64,000 nucleotides of DNA, from IMG/VR virus record IMGVR_UViG_3300034072_000926, positions 167,621-231,620 of that record, one strand, 5' to 3'. Source of the stretch: a virus. A program made the position numbers and the translations under genes. Below, piece after piece: positions 53,233-59,645 of the stretch. A model generated the notes under the pieces. That model was not told where the DNA came from. It ran no database searches and saw only the letters and a list, made by a program, of their open reading frames with translations. The first letter of the stretch is position 1. Each line of letters opens with the position of its first letter.

Positions 53233-54551
53233 TAGTCTTCAATCCTCAAGTGATCTGCCTTGTATTCAGCTTCGAAGACATCCTTATAGGTTTTGATGAT
53301 TAGAATCAATACCGCAGGATACAGGAAGGTGGACAGAAGGACATTGCCGACCACAATAGCCTCGAAGAGTTCCAGGTATTCAAAGTCCCTGGGAATCATA
53401 TGCAACATGAGCAGCGAGAACGCACCCTTCACACCGGCAGCAGTCAATACCTTCCACCAATGCAGCGGGATGGTCACAACTTTATCAGTCCGCTGACTCA
53501 TCCAAGCAAACCCGCCCAACATGACCATTCGAATGATCGTCGAACCTACGAATACTGCCATGATCTCGCCCCAATACTTCACAAGCAACTGGAGATTGAT
53601 CAGATTAGCCATCGTAATGAACAAGACCGTCGAGGCAATGATTGCAATGAACTGGATGTTACCGATGACGACTTGATAGGCATAGGAATCCTTGATCATG
53701 TTGTCGAAACGAGGAATGATCTTCCCAATGGTCCGACCACGTTCGCCAGTGTCCTCAACAGCATTCTCGAGTTCACTCGATAGTCGCTTGGTGATGATAT
53801 TGTTGGCGAAGAGGATCGCAACGATAACAGCAAAGATGCCAGAAGCATGATAGTGTTCAGCAATCGCGAACGCGCCTAGGGCCATGAGCAGGACAATCAT
53901 CGTCTCAGTCATTGCATCGTGGATATAACGCAGAGCAATAAGACCCACGTAACCAACGACCAGACCAATGCCAAGTGCGCCGACGACCATCTTGACCGCG
54001 TAGAGGGTGGGGTTATCCGCTACATGCTCGGGGCCATGACCCATATAGACTAGCGCGATACTGAATACAATCAGGGCACTTGCGTCGTTGAACAAACTCT
54101 CACCCTCTGCGAGGACTTTGAGATTGTGAGGCAAATGCGACCGACCGAACACCGCAGAGACCGAAACTGGATCCGTTGCAAGGATCATACAGAACAATGC
54201 TGCGACCGCCGGGGCCGTCAGATGGTAGTCAGGTAGAATGTGTCGATTGACCATGATTGCAAGGCCGACCGAAAGGACGATCATAATGCCTGCAATGTAG
54301 AACAAGCTTAGGGCATTGCGCTTGAGCTCATCCCAGCGGAGCATCATAGCGTCAACGCATATCAGGATGGGAAGCATGAGGAAGACCAGATGGTCAAATG
54401 TTTGATCACTAATCTCGATGGGACGATGCCCGGAAAGTGAAACCAGAACCACCGAGGCGATAATTGTTATCGGGGTGGGAACGCCTAGCTTTTGCTGGAC
54501 GAAAAGAGCCGTAGCGGCTATGAGCACAACAAAGATAGCTAGTTCTAGCAT
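53232..54551 (-). CDS. Na+/H+ antiporter, CPA1 (NhaP/NHE) family
   Basis: A 439-residue polytopic inner-membrane protein with about 12 hydrophobic segments. The CPA1 hallmarks are present: ATDPVSVSAV at about 125-134 and EGESLFNDASALIVF at about 149-163 with the Asn155-Asp156 pair that carries ions, plus a conserved Arg-bearing region later (VGSTIIRMVMLGG). It should exchange Na+ (or K+) for protons. Full length, with no disruption. The gene starts 38 bases after the 3' end of the amber tRNA, so both may lie on one transcript. Such a transporter is not part of any phage core gene set I know. Confidence 0.9.
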   Translation of the reverse strand: MLELAIFVVLIAATALFVQQKLGVPTPITIIASVVLVSLSGHRPIEISDQTFDHLVFLMLPILICVDAMMLRWDELKRNALSLFYIAGIMIVLSVGLAIMVNRHILPDYHLTAPAVAALFCMILATDPVSVSAVFGRSHLPHNLKVLAEGESLFNDASALIVFSIALVYMGHGPEHVADNPTLYAVKMVVGALGIGLVVGYVGLIALRYIHDAMTETMIVLLMALGAFAIAEHYHASGIFAVIVAILFANNIITKRLSSELENAVEDTGERGRTIGKIIPRFDNMIKDSYAYQVVIGNIQFIAIIASTVLFITMANLINLQLLVKYWGEIMAVFVGSTIIRMVMLGGFAWMSQRTDKVVTIPLHWWKVLTAAGVKGAFSLLMLHMIPRDFEYLELFEAIVVGNVLLSTFLYPAVLILIIKTYKDVFEAEYKADHLRIED

Positions 54552-54589
54552 CTACTTTCCTATTCTGTTTGACCTCATAAAATGTTGAG

Positions 54590-54662
54590 CGCGCCTAGCG
54601 AGGCTCGAACTCGCGACCCGCGGATTTAGAGTCCGCTGCTCTACCAACTGAGCTATAAGCGC
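54590..54662 (-). tRNA. tRNA with anticodon CUA (amber suppressor tRNA)
   Basis: The minus strand folds as a complete 73-nt class I tRNA. Acceptor stem GCGCTTA/TAGGCGC is fully paired with one G-U, the D stem is GCTC/GAGC, and the anticodon stem is GCGGA/TCCGC with loop CTCTAAA. T33 is followed by CTA at 34-36. The T stem is GCGAG/CTCGC with loop TTCGAGC. The discriminator is G73 and no CCA is encoded. Anticodon CUA reads UAG. The body resembles ordinary elongator tRNAs (for example tRNALys and some tRNAArg). G73 argues against Cys as the charged amino acid; which amino acid it carries cannot be read from sequence. A promoter 9 bases upstream sets +1 two bases before the mature 5' end. Confidence 0.95.
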
Positions 54663-54670
54663 ATGTAACC

Positions 54671-54699
54671 TTTTTAGGACTTATTCTCCAGCCTGTCAA
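54671..54699 (-). promoter_or_regulatory. Sigma70-like promoter for the amber tRNA
   Basis: Minus strand TTGACA (54699-54694) with exactly 17 bases to TAAAAA (54676-54671), inside the last codons of the K+ channel gene. +1 near 54664 lies two bases before the tRNA. Confidence 0.65.
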
Positions 54700-55132
54700 G
54701 ACGTTCCATGATTTCTCGGAGAAGTTCTACCTGCTCCCTGGATTGATTCTTGAGAAGTTCCTGTTCCTCGTGCGTGAATGCATCGCTGTTGACGATCAGA
54801 TGTGCGGCAAACTTAGCCGTGATGATCGGTGCGATGATAAAGGTGCAAACGTGCATGAACACGCCTGCAAGAAACTTGCTCCAGGGATGCGTGGGAAACA
54901 TATCCCCGTATCCAACAGTGGTCGCTGTCACGGTCGCCCACCAAAAGCTGTCAGTGATGTCCTTGCCTTCGATGAAGCTGAACATAAGAGCAGCTATGGT
55001 CATGATCAGGCCATATGCAATTGCAAGGCTTATGACCCGATTGAACAGTTTCTGCATCAGCGTCAATTCTTGACCAGCCCCGGCTGCGGCGGTCCACAAA
55101 TCACTACCGGCTTGTTCGATCTTTCTACGCAT
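54674..55132 (-). CDS. Two-transmembrane K+ channel with TVGYGD selectivity filter
   Basis: A 152-residue KcsA/MthK-type channel subunit. It has an N-terminal amphipathic helix, TM1 at about 32-53, a pore helix (SFWWATVTAT), the canonical K+ filter TTVGYGD at 71-77, and TM2 at about 86-108. A C-terminal cytoplasmic coiled coil of about 40 residues (REQVELLREIMERLDRLENK) would help tetramerise it. All pore elements are intact, so a functional K+ channel in the host inner membrane is expected. ATG 55132 has TAGGAGG; a TTGACA with a weak -10 (TACGAG) lies upstream. The last codons contain the promoter of the amber tRNA. Confidence 0.92.
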   Translation of the reverse strand: MRRKIEQAGSDLWTAAAGAGQELTLMQKLFNRVISLAIAYGLIMTIAALMFSFIEGKDITDSFWWATVTATTVGYGDMFPTHPWSKFLAGVFMHVCTFIIAPIITAKFAAHLIVNSDAFTHEEQELLKNQSREQVELLREIMERLDRLENKS

Positions 55133-55194
55133 AAGAATACCTCCTACACCACTCTCGTAGCATAGGAGGTTTCTTTGTCAACCAGTATTAGCGA

Positions 55195-55788
55195 TTAGTT
55201 GAGTTCGCTATACTGGCTGGCCATCTTGTCCGACATTGCCTGGAGCATGCCGTGGATGCCCTTGTAGATGGTCGTGAACACACGGTAGAGGAAATCACCG
55301 AAGAACGTGCCGATGATCGACCAGGGCCAGAACACCATCCAGGTCGTCACGCGACCCTTGTTGTAGCGCACCATACGAGTGTTGTTGATGTCCAGGTAAG
55401 ACACATCACGACGCTTGTTGAATTCATCCCGCACCGCCGGATCGGCGGGGAAATCATTCAGTCCCTTTTCCTTCAAGAAGGCCGAACGCAGTTCGTCATA
55501 CTTCTCGAACAGTGCCGGCAGGAAGAACGCACGCCATTTGACGATAGCCCAGAGGCCGGCGATCACGAAATAGCCGATGACTCCGTAGAGGACGTAGATC
55601 GGATGTTCCTTGACCGTTGCAATGATCGGCGTAGTCGTGAAGGCCAGGATGACACCGATTCCGACCAGCGAGGTCAGAATTGCATAGCCGGTCTTTTCCT
55701 GACTAACCTGCCCGGCGAGGACCAGGGTGAGCAGCGCGATGAGGCTCCAGAACAGGACGCCTCCAAATTCAATAAAACTATAAATCAT
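55195..55788 (-). CDS. Polytopic membrane protein of unknown function
   Basis: A 197-residue protein with three N-terminal membrane segments (about 9-26, 33-52, 66-86) and a possible fourth near 150-170 (WMVFWPWSIIGTFFGDFLYR), joined by a charged cytoplasmic region (SAFLKEKGLNDFPADPAVRD). It starts at the base adjacent to the cysS stop with AGGAAA inside the cysS end, so it is translated from the cysS transcript. It precedes the K+ channel gene. Not recognised; a role in envelope or ion physiology is suggested only by its neighbours. Confidence 0.7.
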   Translation of the reverse strand: MIYSFIEFGGVLFWSLIALLTLVLAGQVSQEKTGYAILTSLVGIGVILAFTTTPIIATVKEHPIYVLYGVIGYFVIAGLWAIVKWRAFFLPALFEKYDELRSAFLKEKGLNDFPADPAVRDEFNKRRDVSYLDINNTRMVRYNKGRVTTWMVFWPWSIIGTFFGDFLYRVFTTIYKGIHGMLQAMSDKMASQYSELN

Positions 55789-57138
55789 TTAGAGTTTCCT
55801 CCATTCGGTGCCGTGAACGCCATCGGCAAGCGCGATTCCTGCATCAGTAAGCTGCTGACGAATCTGATCCGCTCTCTCGTAATCTCGATTCGCACGAGCA
55901 GCTTGACGTGCCGCTATTAGCGACTCTACCCACACCTTGTCAACACCAAAGGTGCGCCACTGGTGAGGAGTTTGGTTAAAGAAACCAAGGAACTGAGCAC
56001 ATTTGATCAGTTGAGCCTTAGATTTTGCCTTTTCATTTCCACTTTCCAACGCATCAGCGAGTTCGTGGAGAATGGCAATAGCTTTGGTGGTATTCAGATC
56101 ATGCTGGAGAGCATTCAGGAAATTCTCCGGCAGATCACAATCTTCGGCATAATTGACATCATCGTGCCGGTAGATCGTCTCATATAGACGATCCAACGAC
56201 TTATAGGCCACATCCAGTTTCGACAATGTGAAGTCCATCGGACTACGATAATGTGACTGGAGGAAGAGATAACGAACTGCCTCGCCGGGATATTGCTCGA
56301 CCAGCTCATTGAGGTAGATTACATTGCCCCGACTCTTCGACATCTTTTCGCTGTCGACGGTCAAAAGACCATTATGGATCCAGTTATTGGCCAGTGGCTT
56401 ACCAATGGCGCAATGACTCTGAGCACATTCGGCTTCATGATGTGGAAAGCGAAGATCCTGTCCGCCGCCATGAATGTCGATGGTCTGTTCATTAAACTCA
56501 GCAGCAATCATAGCTGAGCATTCAATATGCCAACCCGGTCGACCTTGACCCCAAGGACTATTCCACCAAGGCTCGCCCTCTTTTGCGGGCTTCCAGAGAA
56601 TGAAGTCCCTTGGATCCTTTTTCTTTGGATCAACTTCGACTCGCGAACCACTTTCAAGGCTCTTGTGATTAGCAAGTCCAGGATGCGGGTTACTGGGAAC
56701 ATGGAAGAATACCTCACCCTTGCGGACATACGCATACTTCTGTTCAACGAGACGCTTAATTAGCGTCAGCATCCCTCTAATGTTCTCTGTGGCTTTAGGC
56801 TCTACCGTTGGAGCCAAGCAATTGAGGGCAGCAAGGTCAGCGTGATATGCCTCGAGAGCCGGCTCGGTTATGGCCGAGATATCGACACCTTGCTCAATCG
56901 AAGCGTTGATGATCTTGTCATCAATATCCGTGACATTACGAGCATATCTGACTGCATTTTCACCATATGTATAGCGGAGCAATCGGAAGAGCTGGTCGAA
57001 TACGATAGCGGGGCGAGCATTGCCAATGTGGGCCGGGCCATAAACGGTTGGTCCACAGACATACATGCTCACGTGATTTGGATCGAGCGGTGTGAACTCT
57101 CGCAGAGAACGCGACTGACTATCATAGAGTTTAATCAT
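55789..57138 (-). CDS. cysS: Cysteinyl-tRNA synthetase
   Basis: A 449-residue complete class I CysRS. It has the Zn ligand Cys28 and signature HIGN (37-40) in CGPTVYGPAHIGNARPAI. Further Zn-site residues lie in WHIECSAM and GGGQDLRFPHHEAECAQSHC, and KMSKSRGN at about 264-271. Length equals bacterial CysRS (461). It makes Cys-tRNACys; why a phage carries it is unknown. No tRNACys is visible in the window, and the amber tRNA has G73 rather than the U73 that CysRS needs. A TTGACA/TAAGCT promoter sets +1 exactly on the ATG, with no Shine-Dalgarno. Confidence 0.96.
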   Translation of the reverse strand: MIKLYDSQSRSLREFTPLDPNHVSMYVCGPTVYGPAHIGNARPAIVFDQLFRLLRYTYGENAVRYARNVTDIDDKIINASIEQGVDISAITEPALEAYHADLAALNCLAPTVEPKATENIRGMLTLIKRLVEQKYAYVRKGEVFFHVPSNPHPGLANHKSLESGSRVEVDPKKKDPRDFILWKPAKEGEPWWNSPWGQGRPGWHIECSAMIAAEFNEQTIDIHGGGQDLRFPHHEAECAQSHCAIGKPLANNWIHNGLLTVDSEKMSKSRGNVIYLNELVEQYPGEAVRYLFLQSHYRSPMDFTLSKLDVAYKSLDRLYETIYRHDDVNYAEDCDLPENFLNALQHDLNTTKAIAILHELADALESGNEKAKSKAQLIKCAQFLGFFNQTPHQWRTFGVDKVWVESLIAARQAARANRDYERADQIRQQLTDAGIALADGVHGTEWRKL

Positions 57139-57144
57139 ACTGCC

Positions 57145-57172
57145 AGCTTACAGGAAAAAGGTTAGCTGTCAA
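57145..57172 (-). promoter_or_regulatory. Sigma70-like promoter for cysS, predicted leaderless
   Basis: Minus strand TTGACA (57172-57167), 16-base spacer, TAAGCT (57150-57145). +1 falls at 57138, the A of ATG. Confidence 0.55.
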
Positions 57173-57573
57173 CCAAAAGTCAATTTGAACAGAATAGCCA
57201 TCCTGCGATCAGAGAACCTAGCAGTGAGTCGAAACTCAACTTTGCTATTGCGACCTGAAATTGCTTCTTCAAATGGATCACCGGCATCAACTAGGAAACT
57301 GAAATGAACATTGCCTTGTGTTATGGTTTCCTTTGCCCATTCCATGATATTGATACCATTGAGATGGAAGTCAGGGCGACACAGAACATTGCGATGAGCC
57401 TGGTAGTCTGCCAGAGTTCCATATTCAACAGTTAGGAATGGAACCTTAACAGTTGCTCGATAGGGTTCGAGACGCCTCCACCACTTATCGCGAAAGGCAT
57501 AGACGTAATATCGCTCGTCACGATAGGGAATATCACCTCCACCGCGATGAAATGTTTTCTGCGTCCAGCTCAT
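57169..57573 (-). CDS. FKL-family small protein
   Basis: A 134-residue protein ending RFSDRRMAILFKLTFG. The N-terminal part (MSWTQKTFHRGGGDIPYRDE, YYVYAFRDKWWRRLEPY) is aromatic and basic. ATG overlaps the TGA of the upstream FKL gene. Its own 3' end contains the -35 of the cysS promoter. One of the longer family members; the extra length is N-terminal. Confidence 0.6.
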   Translation of the reverse strand: MSWTQKTFHRGGGDIPYRDERYYVYAFRDKWWRRLEPYRATVKVPFLTVEYGTLADYQAHRNVLCRPDFHLNGINIMEWAKETITQGNVHFSFLVDAGDPFEEAISGRNSKVEFRLTARFSDRRMAILFKLTFG

Positions 57574-57911
57574 CGTCCACCCATCTGAAGTTTGAACATC
57601 AATGCACTATTGGGATCAGTGAATCGAACCCGAATAATGCAAGGATCTTCTTTAAGAAAAGAATAGCTTTTTGCGGGATAGACATCAAAGATGTATGATC
57701 CCTTTGCATTGTCTTTCAGCCACTCCTCTAGATCTTCGCCATTTGCATTGAAGAAGCTGCACTCGTTATTCCGACGTCTTGGACAGAGAAAGGTCTTGAT
57801 TGTTCCTCCACGAACAATCGCTTCGGTCCAGGGCTTGAAGACTTTATGGAGACTGAACAAACGCAGATGCATCTTTGTGATATGAACGTCTGTGTAGCGT
57901 CTAAATATCAT
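57570..57911 (-). CDS. FKL-family small protein
   Basis: A 113-residue protein ending IIRVRFTDPNSALMFKLQMG. ATG 57911 overlaps the amber stop of the ATP-grasp gene; an internal ATG at 57872 (MHLRLFSL) is an alternative. The middle has Cys pairs separated by Arg (CPRRRNNEC), not a clear zinc motif. Coupled to the next FKL gene by ATGA. Confidence 0.55.
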   Translation of the reverse strand: MIFRRYTDVHITKMHLRLFSLHKVFKPWTEAIVRGGTIKTFLCPRRRNNECSFFNANGEDLEEWLKDNAKGSYIFDVYPAKSYSFLKEDPCIIRVRFTDPNSALMFKLQMGGR

Positions 57912-58734
57912 CCCCGAGATATTCCTTCAATGCAGCGGCACTGATTCCCTTGACAACCTTCTCCAGATCACAAGCGTAGAGACCAGCACAACTGAAACCA
58001 TTCAGTTCGACCAGTTTAGCACCATTATCCGTAAGAGCAACATCACAGGTGTAGGCAATGTCAACTTGCCAAGGATGTTCTGCCACCTTCTGTGCTAGTT
58101 CTTCACATTCGGGGAGCCAATCACGACGAATGTCTAGTTTTCCATCCCAGCGATATTCAGAACCGGCAATGATCTTGCCATCTGCGATTACAAAACGAAA
58201 CTCGCCCTGGATATTCCTCAACGGAGCCATGAAGCAAAGGGTGTCGTTCATAACACCGCTAGTCTGTTCGAGTGTAGAGATGTCATGGTCCACATTCTCG
58301 GACACCATACGCTGTCCGGCAAATGTCTTGTAACCACTATTGGGGCGAACGAACACCCCATTTGGACTCTGGTGGATTATGAAATCTTTGACACGTTCTT
58401 TGAACATGGCCCAGGTCAAGAACTGTCCATCCGAATTCATGAACCAATCGAGTGGCAGATTGCTCATGTAGGAAGTAACCTGCGTGTTCAGGTTTACCCC
58501 GAGAGGACCAGGCTGTATCTTTGGAGACTGGACAGCTTTTACGAATTGATGAGAGCCATACATGACCACACACTTATTCTCAAGACCAGGTGGTTCACTA
58601 TAGGTGCCATCGTCGTGACGATCGACAAAGATCACTTCGTGCCCAGCCGCCTGTGCATAGTGATCGATGGTATGGCGGTCATACGAGAGTTTCTCGAGAA
58701 TGCCGCGGTCTAAGAGCCAGATAACAGGAGCCAT
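57901..58734 (-). CDS. ATP-grasp domain protein
   Basis: A 277-residue protein with the ATP-grasp arrangement. GVFVRPNSGYKTFAGQ is the nucleotide-binding loop region, GEFRFVIADGKIIAGSEYRW the central sheet, and VDIAYTCDVALTDNGAKLVE with LNGFSCAGLY the metal-binding end (Glu-x-Asn). This group ligates a carboxylate to an amine or thiol; its substrate is unknown. It ends in TAG (57903-57901). Amber readthrough would add 19 residues, ending TLHRRSYHKDASAFVQSP after the inserted residue. A TTGACA/TAGATA promoter puts +1 on the ATG, within a 12-bp inverted repeat. Confidence 0.8.
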   Translation of the reverse strand: MAPVIWLLDRGILEKLSYDRHTIDHYAQAAGHEVIFVDRHDDGTYSEPPGLENKCVVMYGSHQFVKAVQSPKIQPGPLGVNLNTQVTSYMSNLPLDWFMNSDGQFLTWAMFKERVKDFIIHQSPNGVFVRPNSGYKTFAGQRMVSENVDHDISTLEQTSGVMNDTLCFMAPLRNIQGEFRFVIADGKIIAGSEYRWDGKLDIRRDWLPECEELAQKVAEHPWQVDIAYTCDVALTDNGAKLVELNGFSCAGLYACDLEKVVKGISAAALKEYLGDDI

Positions 58735-58769
58735 CCGTCCTATCTAAGGACGGATGGCCTATCTGTCAA
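58730..58769 (-). promoter_or_regulatory. Promoter and 12-bp inverted repeat over the ATP-grasp start
   Basis: Minus strand TTGACA (58769-58764), 17-base spacer, TAGATA (58746-58741), +1 at 58734 = ATG. GCCATCCGTCCT (58730-58741) and its exact complement AGGACGGATGGC (58747-58758) flank a 5-base centre, so the repeat covers the -10 and start codon: a likely operator, or a hairpin hiding the start in any longer transcript. Confidence 0.55.
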
Positions 58770-58775
58770 CCACAT

Positions 58776-59105
58776 TTAAGCGGCGTAACGCTGCTCAAAA
58801 GGGAGTTCGGTTTGGATTTCTGTCGCCTCATCAATCGGAGTGACGACGAGATTGGCTTCTGCCATGATGCCGAACATGATCTTGCGAAGCTGTTGCGCCA
58901 TCTTGATCGCCTTAACATCCGAATCCATTACTGGATCGGTTCGGATCTTGTGGAGCTCTGCCTTCGCCGACTTTCTGGCATCGTTGAGGAGCATTGTTGT
59001 GAATGCTTCTTCGACTTGGTCCGGAGTAACCGGCTTCCCCTCAGCTAGTAACTCAGGGGCAATGTGCTGGATATCCATATTGAACGAAATATTGAACTTG
59101 GACAC
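58776..59105 (-). CDS. Unknown 109-residue helical protein
   Basis: Starts at GTG 59105 (MSKFNISFN) with GGAG 9 bases upstream. Mostly helical and charged (DQVEEAFTTMLLNDARKSAK, DVKAIKMAQQLRKIMFGIMA). Not recognised. It ends 42 bases before the ATP-grasp start, whose promoter lies between. The 164 bases upstream, to 59270, hold no gene that I can support. Confidence 0.6.
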   Translation of the reverse strand: MSKFNISFNMDIQHIAPELLAEGKPVTPDQVEEAFTTMLLNDARKSAKAELHKIRTDPVMDSDVKAIKMAQQLRKIMFGIMAEANLVVTPIDEATEIQTELPFEQRYAA

Positions 59106-59269
59106 ATTCGATCTCCACTGTGAAGCGTCTCGACTTAGAGCACAAACCCATTATTCGACGATTAACAATAGTTCTAAGCCGATCTCTTGCCAGTGGCATC
59201 TGCCCTAGCACTTCTCGATTTATATGGTTACAGGATAGAGTCAAGCGGAAATATGACTATTACGGGAAA

Positions 59270-59587
59270 TTAAGTATTACTACGGAAATATGACAAAAAC
59301 AAAGGTATCTGTGGTTTGTCGTGGAGGAAGTAAGGACTCAGCTTGAAATAGAGAGCTTCTCGCACATCGATGAACAAAATTCGGATATATGTATGATTTG
59401 TATGGTCTTCTTGCTGCACCTCCTCAAGGTGCTCAAGGGTCCACTCGCTCTTACAGTTCTTCAAGAGCCAGATCTCTATGAAACTATAGAGTAAATCTAC
59501 TTTTAACTTTGTTAGGTGCGAAACTTCGAGAACGACGGTAAAGCCGTTTTCCAAGATCTGAGGATGAGTTGTCCGCAGTAGGTGCAT
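59270..59587 (-). CDS. FKL-family small protein
   Basis: A 105-residue protein from ATG 59587 (MHLLRTTHPQ). An upstream ATG at 59629 lies within a probable promoter (ATGACT, 16 bases, TATAGT, +1 near 59594), so I reject it as the start. The motif is IRILFIDVREALYFKLSPYF, followed by a 17-residue tail. Leu-rich helix in the middle. Function unknown. Confidence 0.55.
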   Translation of the reverse strand: MHLLRTTHPQILENGFTVVLEVSHLTKLKVDLLYSFIEIWLLKNCKSEWTLEHLEEVQQEDHTNHTYIRILFIDVREALYFKLSPYFLHDKPQIPLFLSYFRSNT

Positions 59588-59645
59588 ACTGTATTTATGA
59601 ACTATAACACAGTCCACAAATACAGTCATGCTTCGAAGGAGGAAG

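Noticed and set aside
55252-55920. 222-codon plus-strand frame opposite the membrane protein and the cysS end
   Set aside because: Charged, repetitive composition typical of an antisense shadow; CysRS and the hydrophobic segments on the minus strand are clearly real.
57898-57909. CTAAATATC at 57901 as a late promoter
   Set aside because: It coincides with the stop codon and last residues of the ATP-grasp gene and points (plus strand) to no plus-strand gene.
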